A stretch of 64,000 nt of DNA from positions 44,926-108,925 of the forward strand of contig WGMP01000013.1 in NCBI GenBank assembly GCA_016124975.1, given 5' to 3'. The number at the start of each line of letters is the position of its first letter. Position 1 is the stretch's first letter. Shown piece by piece: positions 37,662 to 48,781 of the stretch. The stretch comes from Phycisphaera sp. GTDB taxonomy: Bacteria; Planctomycetota; Phycisphaerae; Phycisphaerales; SM1A02. The notes under the pieces are model-generated. The model saw nothing but the letters and a program-made list of their open reading frames with translations. It was not told where the DNA came from and did not search any database. A program made the position numbers and the translations under genes.

Positions 37662-39727
37662 GAGCGGACCTCCGCGCCGAGCGCCTCGCGCAGCCGTTGA
37701 ATCGCGCGTGCGACGGACGCGTCGGCCTCGTCGCTCGTCATCGTGCCGTCGGGCTTGCGGAAGACCAGGCGCAGCGACACGCTCTTCCTGCCGTCGCCGA
37801 TCTGCTTGCCGCGGAAGGTCGTCACGAACGAGATCCGTTCGAGGTTCGCGAGTCCGAGCCCGCCGATCTCGCGCTCGATGTCGCCATAGCGCACGCTCTC
37901 GCCGACGATCGCGGAGATGTCGCGGTCGGCGGCGGGGAACGCGGGAAGTTCGACCGCTGCGTTTTCGGGCGGGAACGCGGCGAGAAGCGCGCGCAGCTCG
38001 AGTTCCGCCGCCGCGGTCGGCCGTTCGACGCCGTGCATCTTCGCGACGCGCGCGTCGACGACGCCGACGCAGCCGATGTCGGTGCCGTCGACGACGACCC
38101 GCGCGCCGACGGAGAGCCACGCGGCGCCGCCTGCGCCCTGCGGCGCGAACTCAACGCGCGCGGTGCGCGGGGCGACGAGCCTCAGCATCCGCTCGACCGC
38201 GCCGCGCATCAGTCGATAGGCGCCCTGCGCGTCGCGGGATTCAGGTGGCGCATCGGCCACGAGCGCGACGGTCGGGCGCTCGACATGCGCGCCGCCCGCG
38301 AAGTGGAACGCGCTCGCGCACTCGAAGAGCCGCAGGTTCGCGGCACCCTGGTCCTCGGCGCGGTCCTCGTTGTGCCGGCGCACTCGGAGCAGGCTCGTGA
38401 CCACGCTCGGCCTGAGCGCGGGCTCGCCGCCCGCGCGCTCGTCGTCGACCTTGAGGAGCGTGGCGCCCGCGGGAAGGAACGCCTCGGCCGAGCGCTCGCC
38501 GACGAGCGAGTGCGTGACGGTCTCGACGAAGCCCATGCCGACAAGAAGGTCCTTGACGGCGCGTGTGCCGCGCTCGACGGGGCTCTGGCGCTGCACGCGG
38601 ATCGGAAGCGTGTCAGCGACGGGCACGGCGTCGAGGCCGTTGAGGCGGCAGATCTCCTCGATGAGGTCGATCTCGCGCTCGACATCGACGCGCCGCGCGG
38701 GTGCGACGGTGTGGATGACTTCGCCGGCGCCCGATCCCTCGACGCGCGGCGCGAATCCAAGCGTCGTGAGAAGCTCGACCATGCGCGCGGTCGAGATGTC
38801 AAAGCCAAGGATCTGGCGCGCACGCGCGGGTCGAAGTGCGATCGCGCGCGGCGCGGGAAGCGGGGCGCCATCGGCGACGACGCCCTCGAGGAGCGTGCCG
38901 CCCGCGATCTCGAGGATCAGCGCCGCGAGGCGATCGGCCGCGGGGTCGACCTCGGCGGCATGCACCACGCGCTCGAAGCGATACGACGAATCCGATGCGA
39001 TTCCGTGGCGGCGGCTCGTGTTGCGCACGCTGACGGGGTCGAAGGTCGCGGCCTCGAGGACGAGGTCAGTCGTCGCGGCGGTGACGCCTGCAAGCGCGCC
39101 GCCCTTCACGCCTGCGAGCGCGACGGCGCGGTCGCGGTCGGCGATCACGAGATCGGCTGTTCCGAGCTTCACTTCCTTGGCGTCGGCGCCGAGCGGCAGG
39201 AACGCCTCGCCATCGCGGGCGCGGCGGATGTGGATCTCGCGGCCCGCGAGGGTCGCGAGGTCGAACACATGCGTCGGCTGGCCGAGCTCGAACAGGACGA
39301 AGTTCGTGGCGTCGACGACGTTGTTGCGGGGGACCTGCCCGATCGCGACGAGCCGCCGCTGCAGCCATTCGGGGCTCGGGCCGACCTTCACGCCCGTGAT
39401 GACGCGCGCGGTGTAGCGCGGGCAGAGCGTGTGCTCGTGGTTCGTCACGCGGATCAGGTCGGCCGCAGCGCCGCCAGAGGCCTTCGGGCTGGCGCCGGGC
39501 ATGCGCACAGAGCGACCCGTCACCGCCGCCACCTCGCGCGCCATGCCCACATGGCAGAGGCAGTCGCCGCGGTTTGAGGTGGTCTCGATTTCCTGCCAAG
39601 GCTCGCCGTTCTCCGCGGTGTCGCCGCCATCGAAGGGAAGCCCGGCCGAGGTGAGCGCCGCGGCCTGCTCGGAGGCATCGGCGGGGCGATCGAGGTAGTC
39701 GTTGATCCAAAGGACGCTCGTGCGCAT
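37658..39727 (-). CDS. pheT: Phenylalanine-tRNA ligase beta subunit
   Basis: ETTSNRGDCLCHVGMAREVAA, NNVVDATNFVLFELGQPTHVFD, RRHGIASDSSYRFERVV, C-terminal anticodon-binding-like domain. Confidence 0.95.
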   Translation of the reverse strand: MRTSVLWINDYLDRPADASEQAAALTSAGLPFDGGDTAENGEPWQEIETTSNRGDCLCHVGMAREVAAVTGRSVRMPGASPKASGGAAADLIRVTNHEHTLCPRYTARVITGVKVGPSPEWLQRRLVAIGQVPRNNVVDATNFVLFELGQPTHVFDLATLAGREIHIRRARDGEAFLPLGADAKEVKLGTADLVIADRDRAVALAGVKGGALAGVTAATTDLVLEAATFDPVSVRNTSRRHGIASDSSYRFERVVHAAEVDPAADRLAALILEIAGGTLLEGVVADGAPLPAPRAIALRPARARQILGFDISTARMVELLTTLGFAPRVEGSGAGEVIHTVAPARRVDVEREIDLIEEICRLNGLDAVPVADTLPIRVQRQSPVERGTRAVKDLLVGMGFVETVTHSLVGERSAEAFLPAGATLLKVDDERAGGEPALRPSVVTSLLRVRRHNEDRAEDQGAANLRLFECASAFHFAGGAHVERPTVALVADAPPESRDAQGAYRLMRGAVERMLRLVAPRTARVEFAPQGAGGAAWLSVGARVVVDGTDIGCVGVVDARVAKMHGVERPTAAAELELRALLAAFPPENAAVELPAFPAADRDISAIVGESVRYGDIEREIGGLGLANLERISFVTTFRGKQIGDGRKSVSLRLVFRKPDGTMTSDEADASVARAIQRLREALGAEVRS

Positions 39728-39800
39728 GGGGCCGCAGCGTAGCGGCTCGGGGTGGCCATCGGGCGCGCATCGGGCGCGCGGCTTCCGCTACCCTGCAGAC

Positions 39801-40514
39801 ATGCTTCTTCACGCGCGAACGGCGAGCATGTTCCTGGTCTTCGTGGCGCTTGGCGCGTGCATGGCGGTGCCCGTCGGATGCGCCTCGACGGACGCCGATC
39901 GAGCCTCGTCGGGTGGCGCCGCCGTCGACCCGCTTGCGGCCGCTCCCGCCGACTTCTGGCTCGAGATCCGCACAAGCCCCGGCCGCGGAGTGGCGAACCG
40001 CCCCAAGGTCGAGGAGCGCGCGACGAGGTTCGTGCTTCTTCCTGACGGATCTCTGCACGGCGAGACCGACCGCGTGCCCGAGCCAGGCGCGCGCCCTGCG
40101 CGGCTGCGTCGGCTGTCGCGCGAGCAGATGGGCGATGTCTGGTCGCTGCTTGTCTCGGCGGGCTTCGCAGACCCCGCGCTCGCCGACTCGCGCGGAAACC
40201 CCGCGCTTCTCGAGGCGGCTGCGGGCGAGGTGCTCGCCACGCTTGAGGTGCACGCAGACGGCGAACGCTACGCTTTCGTGCGCCGCTACACCGCGGGCGG
40301 CGAGCAGGAGAAGGCTCTGCGCGGGGTGATCCGCGCGGTCGCGTCTCTCGGCTGGGCGAGCGACGAGGCCTTCGCGGAGTTCGCCGAACTGCCGCTGCGC
40401 TACGACCTCGGCCCGGATCCGTACGCGCGTTTCGCGGCGCCCGCCGCGAACGCAGCGCCCGCAGGCGACGCTGCGAACGGCAGGGGCGCCGCAGGCGCGA
40501 GGGCTCCGCGATGA
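39801..40514 (+). CDS. Putative lipoprotein, unknown function
   Basis: MLLHARTASMFLVFVALGACMAVPVGCAS lipobox-like N-terminus. Confidence 0.65.
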   Translation: MLLHARTASMFLVFVALGACMAVPVGCASTDADRASSGGAAVDPLAAAPADFWLEIRTSPGRGVANRPKVEERATRFVLLPDGSLHGETDRVPEPGARPARLRRLSREQMGDVWSLLVSAGFADPALADSRGNPALLEAAAGEVLATLEVHADGERYAFVRRYTAGGEQEKALRGVIRAVASLGWASDEAFAEFAELPLRYDLGPDPYARFAAPAANAAPAGDAANGRGAAGARAPR

Positions 40515-41002
40515 CGCGCGACTTCGCAGCGGGTCTTGCGTTGCTGGCCGCAGCGGGCGCCTGCGTGCTCGGAGGATGCGCGGCCGGTCCCGCGAAGGTC
40601 GACCGCACCGAGGGCCTCGAGCTCTCCTATCGCTGGACGCTCAAGGATGAGGACCGCGCGGCGTACTACGAGGTCGCGCGGGATGGCTCGTTCGGCGCAA
40701 GCGGCGGCGCGCCCGCATCGATGCGCGAGGTTCGCTTTCGCACGCAGCTTGACGCGGAAGATCTCGCGGAGTTCCTCGCGCGCGTGCGCGCGACGGAGTT
40801 CGCGACGCGTCCGTCCGAGTCGGGCGCTGGCGCCGCGCGTTCCGAGCTGAGGGTGGTCGAGCGCGGACGCGAGTCGAAGTTCGTGGTGCTCGGCGAAGAC
40901 GAGTCCGTGGAGGCGCTTCGGCGCTGGTGCGCGGAGATCGCGATGCGCCAGTTCCGCGATGTCATCGACGCGCAGCCCGAGGCGGGTCCGCGCCGCAGAT
41001 AG
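40511..41002 (+). CDS. Putative lipoprotein, unknown function (overlaps previous gene, ATGA)
   Basis: LALLAAAGACVLGGCAAGP lipobox; ATG within the preceding stop. Confidence 0.7.
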   Translation: MTRDFAAGLALLAAAGACVLGGCAAGPAKVDRTEGLELSYRWTLKDEDRAAYYEVARDGSFGASGGAPASMREVRFRTQLDAEDLAEFLARVRATEFATRPSESGAGAARSELRVVERGRESKFVVLGEDESVEALRRWCAEIAMRQFRDVIDAQPEAGPRRR

Positions 41003-41368
41003 CGCGCGGCGCAGGCAGCGGGCGATGGAAGGTGGCGAAAGAGATTCCCTTCTCGGGGAGTTCTCCGTGTGTGCGGTGCAGGGATGCGCCGCGCGAACGA
41101 GTCGGAGGCTTCCGACGCAGCACGGGCGCACGGACCGCGCCCGCATGCAACACGAGGGACGGCGCGGACTCGCGTGGCGCGCCGATCCGACATGCGAGAT
41201 GGAGCAGTGTGCGAGGCCGCGACGGACCGCGGCTCCGCGGTGACCGCGTCCGTGGCACGGATGCCACCGACGCCGTCGCCAAACCCTGCGTGCGCATGTC
41301 CGTCGAGGAGGTCGCTCGGCGAACCTGGCGCCGCAGACCCGCCCGCTTGGTGTCAATGAAACTCTCCG

Positions 41369-41404
41369 AGCGCCCGTGCGACACCTCTGCGCGGGCGCTT
41401 TTTG
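41369..41404 (+). terminator. Intrinsic terminator
   Basis: AGCGCCCG-(N15)-CGGGCGCT followed by TTTT. Confidence 0.75.
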
Positions 41405-41738
41405 CGTTGCGCATTCCAAAGCGCGTGCGCGTTCGCAGAATTCCGCGAATCGACCGAAAGCACGGGCCCAGTCGCGAGATTTGCCTTCGTGGCGCGCGTG
41501 GTGGATGGCAGCGCCACGGGGCTCGCTCGCGAGCGCCCTGGGATCGCACGCGTCGCCGTGGATCCGCGTCCACCGAGGAGCGCGACCCATGCAGATGCGA
41601 CGAATGCCCGTGGATCGAGTTCCCGCAGATCGAGGCGCTGGCCCCGGACACCGCGCCCGCCCTGGCGTGGAGCCCGTCGAGTCGGATGACCTGCGGCATG
41701 GCGGTGGATTCTCGGCCGCGAGCGCGCGATTCCTGCGC

Positions 41739-41784
41739 GATTCGCAGGCTTCCGAGCGGGTTTCCGCTCCGAGCGCTGCGAATC
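41739..41784 (+). promoter_or_regulatory. Two-tier dyad/hairpin about 50 bp upstream of a sigma factor start
   Basis: GATTCGCAG-gcttcc-GAGCGG-gttt-CCGCTC-cgagcg-CTGCGAATC; outer 9 bp and inner 6 bp arms perfectly complementary. Confidence 0.6.
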
Positions 41785-41834
41785 ACCGGTCTACGCGGCA
41801 GGGCGCGCGCGAGGCGGGGGTAGAGTCCACGCCC

Positions 41835-42527
41835 ATGCAAGCGACCGTGACGCAGGGATGCGGACCCGATCGACCGAGCCACGGCGGCGAGGCGGGCGGT
41901 GGCGCGCGCGCGGAGCTGGTGGCCAGCCTCTACCGTGACGCCTACCACAGGGTCTACGCCTTCGTGAGGCGCTCCGTCAGCGACATCGAGGCGGAGGAAA
42001 TCGCCCACGAGGCCTTCATCCGACTGTTCCGCGTGAGGAATCTCGAAAGGATGACGGTCTCCGTGGCTTATCTCCTCCGTATCGCTGAGAACCTGCTCAA
42101 GCGGCGGCACGAGCGGGCTGCGCGGTACAAGGTCGTCCTTGAGGAGTCTGCCCGTGCGGCCGCCGCCGCGCGCGGCGAGTGGATTGTGGACGCGGGGGCT
42201 TCGGGTGGCTGCGAAGCCGATGTCCCTGCGGGCTCGGCGTCCGCCGAGGCGCGGGCGGGAAGCCACGGCGCCTCGGGTGCGGCCACGCCCGAGGCTGTGC
42301 TCGTTGCCGTGCTCGAGGCCATGCAGGATCGCCTCACCTCGGAGGAACAGGCAGCCATCCGCTTGATCGTGTGCGAAGGCCTCGACTATCAATCCGCCGC
42401 CCGATCGTTGGGCGTCCCAGTCTCGACCATCAACAACTGGAAGCACCGTGGAATCGCCAAACTCAAGCAGTTCGTCGGATGCGATGCGGGGGGGGCCGCC
42501 GCTCGGTGCCTCTCGGCCGCTGTCTGA
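41835..42527 (+). CDS. ECF/sigma-70 family RNA polymerase sigma factor
   Basis: Region 2: RDAYHRVYAFVRRSVSDIEAEEIAHEAFIRLFR; region 4: LTSEEQAAIRLIVCEGLDYQSAARSLGVPVSTINNWKHRGIAKLKQ. Confidence 0.87.
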   Translation: MQATVTQGCGPDRPSHGGEAGGGARAELVASLYRDAYHRVYAFVRRSVSDIEAEEIAHEAFIRLFRVRNLERMTVSVAYLLRIAENLLKRRHERAARYKVVLEESARAAAAARGEWIVDAGASGGCEADVPAGSASAEARAGSHGASGAATPEAVLVAVLEAMQDRLTSEEQAAIRLIVCEGLDYQSAARSLGVPVSTINNWKHRGIAKLKQFVGCDAGGAAARCLSAAV

Positions 42528-42753
42528 GAGCCCGGGTGACGATGCGGTCCTGGGTGAGGCGTTGGAGAGCAAGCTGAGGGTGCGGGAAAGGCTCGAGCGC
42601 GCGCTCCGTCAGCGGGTCGAGAAGGCCTCGGACGAAGAGCCTGCCGTTGCCCACGAGGGTGCGCCCGTTGCCAACGAGGGTGCACTTCGCGCGCACGCTC
42701 GGCAGGCCCTCGCTGAGGCGATTCGCACGGAGTCGTTCGGCGCGCCTCGCTGA
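42448..42753 (+). CDS. Small hypothetical protein overlapping the sigma factor 3' end
   Basis: Low-confidence ORF; 21-bp in-frame repeat (PVAHEGA/PVANEGA); start uncertain. Confidence 0.35.
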   Translation: MESPNSSSSSDAMRGGPPLGASRPLSESPGDDAVLGEALESKLRVRERLERALRQRVEKASDEEPAVAHEGAPVANEGALRAHARQALAEAIRTESFGAPR

Positions 42754-42894
42754 AGTGCCCCGCTGAAGCGCCCAACCAAAGACACCTCGTTCGGCCCAGC
42801 CAGTTGAATTCACCCGCGTGCTTCCCGCGTGTGATACGCGCGTCGTCGCGGCGTCACGCCCGAAGGCTGCGGCCCGATGACCGGAGGAACCGGC

Positions 42895-43617
42895 TCAGCG
42901 CGATCCGCGGCGCCGCCGCGAGCCGAGCAGCGCAACGCCGAGCACGGCCACGGCGCCCGGCGCAGGCACGAACCCCTGCACGGATTGCAGACGGATGGTG
43001 TAGTCACCGACCGCGCCCGAGCCGTCCCACTCGCTGAGCTCGCGCTCCTCGCCACTCACGGTCTCGCCGAACTGGCCGAAGTCCTCCCAGATCGAGTCGT
43101 CGAGGTTCGAGATCGCCTCCATGCCCGACCCGGTGATGGCCACGAAGTAGATGCCGCGGTTCAGGTAGACGACATTCGAGTTCGCCGCGCCCTCGCCGAT
43201 GCGGGAGCCGAACGAGTCGTCGGACGCATCGTCGTTTGCCTTCAGCGCCACGGCGCGCTGGTTGCTGCCGTTGCCGCCCTTCTTGCGGAAGAGGAAGAGC
43301 TGCGTGTCGAAGTTCGCCTCGCCGCCGAGGGCTCCACCCGCGGTCGAGATGGTGTAGAACGACGGCGTCGTCACCTCGAAAGCGTACATGTCGACGAGGT
43401 CGGTGCCCGTGAGGCCGTACCCCGTCAGCCGCCCGAAGATGTTGATGATGGGGGAGTTGATGGTGATCAGCTGCGCGGTGGGCGCAGTCTGACCCGCGTC
43501 GTCGTCGTAGTCGACATCCCAGGTGGGCCCTGCAAGCGCGCAAGTGGCGATCGAGGCAGCGACCACCGATGCCAGAGACGACCGTGCGTTCAGATGCTGC
43601 ATGCTCATGTGTGCCAT
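42895..43617 (-). CDS. PEP-CTERM-like surface protein, paralogue A
   Basis: Signal peptide, AGPTWDVDYDDDA, FDTQLFLFR, C-term VPAPGAVAVLGVALLGSRRRRGSR. Confidence 0.82.
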   Translation of the reverse strand: MAHMSMQHLNARSSLASVVAASIATCALAGPTWDVDYDDDAGQTAPTAQLITINSPIINIFGRLTGYGLTGTDLVDMYAFEVTTPSFYTISTAGGALGGEANFDTQLFLFRKKGGNGSNQRAVALKANDDASDDSFGSRIGEGAANSNVVYLNRGIYFVAITGSGMEAISNLDDSIWEDFGQFGETVSGEERELSEWDGSGAVGDYTIRLQSVQGFVPAPGAVAVLGVALLGSRRRRGSR

Positions 43618-43846
43618 CCTGAGGGTTTGCTGGAGGGGTTTGATCGAGTGGCGCCCGACAAGCGGCGCGCCGCGATCTCGGCAGTGTCCCCGCTGCGGGG
43701 CACTGGACAAGGCGTGAACCTTACCTGATCGTTCAGAGCCTTCCGCAATGGTTGTGGCGGAATGGGGTGAAAACCGAAGGAAAGGGCACGCGGCATCGGT
43801 GATCGAGGCGCTGTGCGCGCGGTGATCTCCTACCATCGCGCCCCGC

Positions 43847-45727
<1,881 letters not shown>

Positions 45728-45814
45728 CCGTTTCACGCCATGCCCGGGCCCAATCGGCCTGTCCGTGCCTCCGATGGGTTCTATTCGGGGTGCGGCCGCT
45801 GTTAGACTGTGCGG

Positions 45815-46462
45815 ATGGACCTCGAGCGAACCACGACGGCTCTTCTGGTCGGTCTCTTCGACCCCGCGAACGCCGCTGCGTGGGAGCTCTTCGACAGGCG
45901 GTATCGACCGATCCTGATCGGCTTCGCGCGCAACTGCGGGCTGAACGACGGTGACGCGGCCGAACTCGCGCAGGCGACGATCGTCCGTTTCGTCGAGGAG
46001 TACCGCGCGGGGAAGTACGACCGTGGGCGGGGACGCCTCGGTGCGTGGCTCGTGACGATCGCCCGCTACCGCATGATCGACCTCAAGCGCCGCGGCGCGA
46101 CCGCCCGCATCGCGCGCGGCGAGAGCGCGATGGTCGACCTTGACGACGAGCGGTCGGTGTCCGCGGTCTATGAGGCCGAGCGTCGCATGGCCGTCCTCCG
46201 CGAGGCGCTCGACGAGCTGCGCACGCGGACGAAGACCGACCCGAAGACGATCCGCGCGTTCGAGCTCCTCTTCTACCAGGGGATGAGCGTGCAGGCGGTG
46301 GCCGCGGACCTCGGGATGAGCGCCCACGATGTCTACCTCGCGAAGAGCCGCGTGGCCGGCAAGCTGCGCGAGATCGTGGCCCGCATCGAGAGCGAGTACG
46401 AGGAGGCCCCAGGGGACTGGGAGTCGACGGGATCGCGGCCCTCCGCGGCGATCGGGAGCTGA
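45815..46462 (+). CDS. ECF-type RNA polymerase sigma factor
   Basis: DPANAAAWELFDRRYRPILIGFARNCGLNDGDAAELAQATIVRFVEEY; C-terminal HTH QAVAADLGMSAHDVYLAKSRV. Confidence 0.85.
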   Translation: MDLERTTTALLVGLFDPANAAAWELFDRRYRPILIGFARNCGLNDGDAAELAQATIVRFVEEYRAGKYDRGRGRLGAWLVTIARYRMIDLKRRGATARIARGESAMVDLDDERSVSAVYEAERRMAVLREALDELRTRTKTDPKTIRAFELLFYQGMSVQAVAADLGMSAHDVYLAKSRVAGKLREIVARIESEYEEAPGDWESTGSRPSAAIGS

Positions 46463-46470
46463 GAACGCCC

Positions 46471-48732
46471 GTGGCGCCCGACGACCGCGACCAGCCGGCG
46501 GATGACGCGACGAAGACCTACTTCGCGCCGCTTGGCTGCGGGAAGTTCCCGCGCGAGCAGCTCGAGCTCGCCGCGATCGCGCGGCATGAGAAGTCGGTGG
46601 TCGTCGACGAGCGCGTGGCCGCGCACCTCGTGATCTGCACGCAGTGCTCCGACGCGGTGCAGCGGCTCGACGCAGACAACGCGCTGCTCTCGGAGCTCGC
46701 GGGCGCTCTCAAGCCGCGCAGCGGGCGGCGCGGGGACGCCGCGGCGCCTGCGACGGCCACGGCGCCCGAGGAGACCGGCCCGATCCCTGGATATCGCCTC
46801 GGCGACGAGCTCCACAGGGGCGGGCAGGGCGCCGTGTTCCTGGCCGAGCAGCTGGCCACGCGCCGCCGCTGCGCCGTGAAGATGCTTCTCGGCGGCCGCT
46901 TCGCCTCGCCGATGCAGCGCGTGCGCTTTGAGCGCGAGGTCGAGGTCGTCGCGGCGCTGCGCCACCCGTCGATCGTCACGCTCTACGAGAGCGGGATCTC
47001 GACGGCGGGGTCGCCGTGGTTCGCGATGGAGTTTGTCGAGGGCGAGCGGCTCGACCACTTCGTGACGCGGACGAAGCCCTCGGCGCGCGCGCTGGTCGAG
47101 CTCTTCCTGCGGATCGCCGACGCCATCGCCTACGCCCATCGGCGCGGCGTGATCCACCGCGACCTGAAGCCAGGCAACATCCTCGTCGACAGGGACGGGG
47201 TTCCGCGCGTCCTCGACTTCGGCCTTGCGCGCGCGGAGTCCGAGCAGGACGCGAGGACCGACCCGAAGTCGGGCACCACGCTTGCGGGCGAGTTCCTCGG
47301 CACCTTCGCCTATGCGGCGCCCGAACAGCTCGCGGGCGACCCGAGCGCGGTCGACTCGCGGTGCGACCTCTACGCGCTCGGCGTCGTGCTCTACGAGTGC
47401 CTCGCGGGCCGCAAGCCCTTCGAGAACGCGCGCTCGATCGCGGAGGTGGTCGAGCAGAAGCTCCTGCGCACGCCGGTGCGGCCGAGCGAGGTGCGTCGCC
47501 AGACCATGCCGCGGGCGGATGCGGCGATCGACTCCGATCTCGATGTGATCGCGCTCAGGCTTCTCGCGGCCGATCCGTCGCGCCGCTACGACACGGCCGA
47601 CGCGCTGGCCGAGGACCTGACGCGCCATCTCGAGGGGCGCCCGATCCTCGCGCGCGAGGACAGCGTGACCTATGTCATGCGGCGCACGCTGCGAAGGAAC
47701 TGGATTCCCGCGACGGCCGTCGCGCTCGTGGCCTGCACGGTGCTCGGCGCAGGCATCGCGCTCGCCTTCGCCTATGCGAACGCCGAGCGCGAGCGCGACC
47801 GCGCGGAGAAGTCGCTGCGCGCCTTCCGCGACGCGCTCGAGTCGATCGACCCCGAGCTTGGCCAAGGGTCGAGCGCGATGAATGTCGGCGAGTTCCTCGC
47901 GCTCGTCGAGGAGCAGGTCGACACGGACCTCATCGAGGAGCCAGAGCTCCTCGCCGGCATCCTGCGCACGATCGGCCTCGTCCACCTCGGCTTCGAGCGG
48001 CTCGATCTCGCGGCCACCGCCCTCGAGCGCGCGCACGCCCTCGCCCTCGCCGCGCACGAGGCGGGGAGGGGGAGCGATGTCGAGCTTGCGGATGCGTCGA
48101 TCGCGCTGGCAATGCTGCGCTTCAACCAGGGCGACTTCGACGCCGCTGAGGCCGCGTATCGACGAACCATCGAGCTGCGCGAGCGCGCGCTCGGGCCGAA
48201 CGCGATCGGAACGGTCGATGCGCTCCGCCAGCTTGCGAGCACGAAGCGCGCCCAGGGGCGCCTCGATCTCTCGCGCGCCGCGCTCGACGAGGCGCTGCGG
48301 CGCGCGAGGTTCTTCCCTGAAGGGAGGGCGTCGGCCATCACGCGCGCGGCGGTCCTCAACGGCAGCGGCGTGCTCTGGGCTGCGCAGGGCGACGACCTTC
48401 GCGCGCTCTCGGACTTCAAGGCGGCGCTCGACACCGTGGGGCGCTTCGTGAACGAGGACGACTTCCGCATCGGAAGAACGCTCGCGTCGATCGCTTCCGC
48501 CGAGGAGCGGCTCGGGCGTTTCGAATCGGCGCTCGCCAACGCCGAGCGGAGTATCGCGATCATCAGGCAGCGAAAGGGCGAACTCGCGCGATCGACCCAG
48601 CGGGGCACGGCGCAGGTCGAGCGGATCCGCGCCAAGATCGCGGCCCGCGGGGTCCCTTCGGGTGCGGCCGACGGCGACGCAGGCGGCGACGCATCGACCA
48701 CGCCAGGCGTGCCGATCGCCGAGGATCTGTGA
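46471..48732 (+). CDS. Ser/Thr protein kinase with N-terminal zinc-finger-like motif, TM helix and TPR-like C-terminus
   Basis: N-term AHLVICTQC (Hx3Cx2C); kinase: GYRLGDELHRGGQGAVFLAE, VIHRDLKPGNILVD, DFGLA; TM WIPATAVALVACTVLGAGIALAFAY; TPR-like repeats. Confidence 0.9.
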   Translation: MAPDDRDQPADDATKTYFAPLGCGKFPREQLELAAIARHEKSVVVDERVAAHLVICTQCSDAVQRLDADNALLSELAGALKPRSGRRGDAAAPATATAPEETGPIPGYRLGDELHRGGQGAVFLAEQLATRRRCAVKMLLGGRFASPMQRVRFEREVEVVAALRHPSIVTLYESGISTAGSPWFAMEFVEGERLDHFVTRTKPSARALVELFLRIADAIAYAHRRGVIHRDLKPGNILVDRDGVPRVLDFGLARAESEQDARTDPKSGTTLAGEFLGTFAYAAPEQLAGDPSAVDSRCDLYALGVVLYECLAGRKPFENARSIAEVVEQKLLRTPVRPSEVRRQTMPRADAAIDSDLDVIALRLLAADPSRRYDTADALAEDLTRHLEGRPILAREDSVTYVMRRTLRRNWIPATAVALVACTVLGAGIALAFAYANAERERDRAEKSLRAFRDALESIDPELGQGSSAMNVGEFLALVEEQVDTDLIEEPELLAGILRTIGLVHLGFERLDLAATALERAHALALAAHEAGRGSDVELADASIALAMLRFNQGDFDAAEAAYRRTIELRERALGPNAIGTVDALRQLASTKRAQGRLDLSRAALDEALRRARFFPEGRASAITRAAVLNGSGVLWAAQGDDLRALSDFKAALDTVGRFVNEDDFRIGRTLASIASAEERLGRFESALANAERSIAIIRQRKGELARSTQRGTAQVERIRAKIAARGVPSGAADGDAGGDASTTPGVPIAEDL

Positions 48733-48781
48733 CGGCAAGCCCTGCGAGCGACTTCAGGCAAAACCGAGATCGCCTCGGCCG

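Noticed and set aside
41003-41404. tmRNA, RNase P RNA, SRP RNA or 6S RNA
   Set aside because: None of the conserved core sequences of these RNAs were found by eye; kept only as a generic ncRNA candidate.
40927-41823. 298-aa plus ORF in the gap upstream of the sigma factor
   Set aside because: Arg-rich random-like composition, contains the terminator hairpin, no domain motif.
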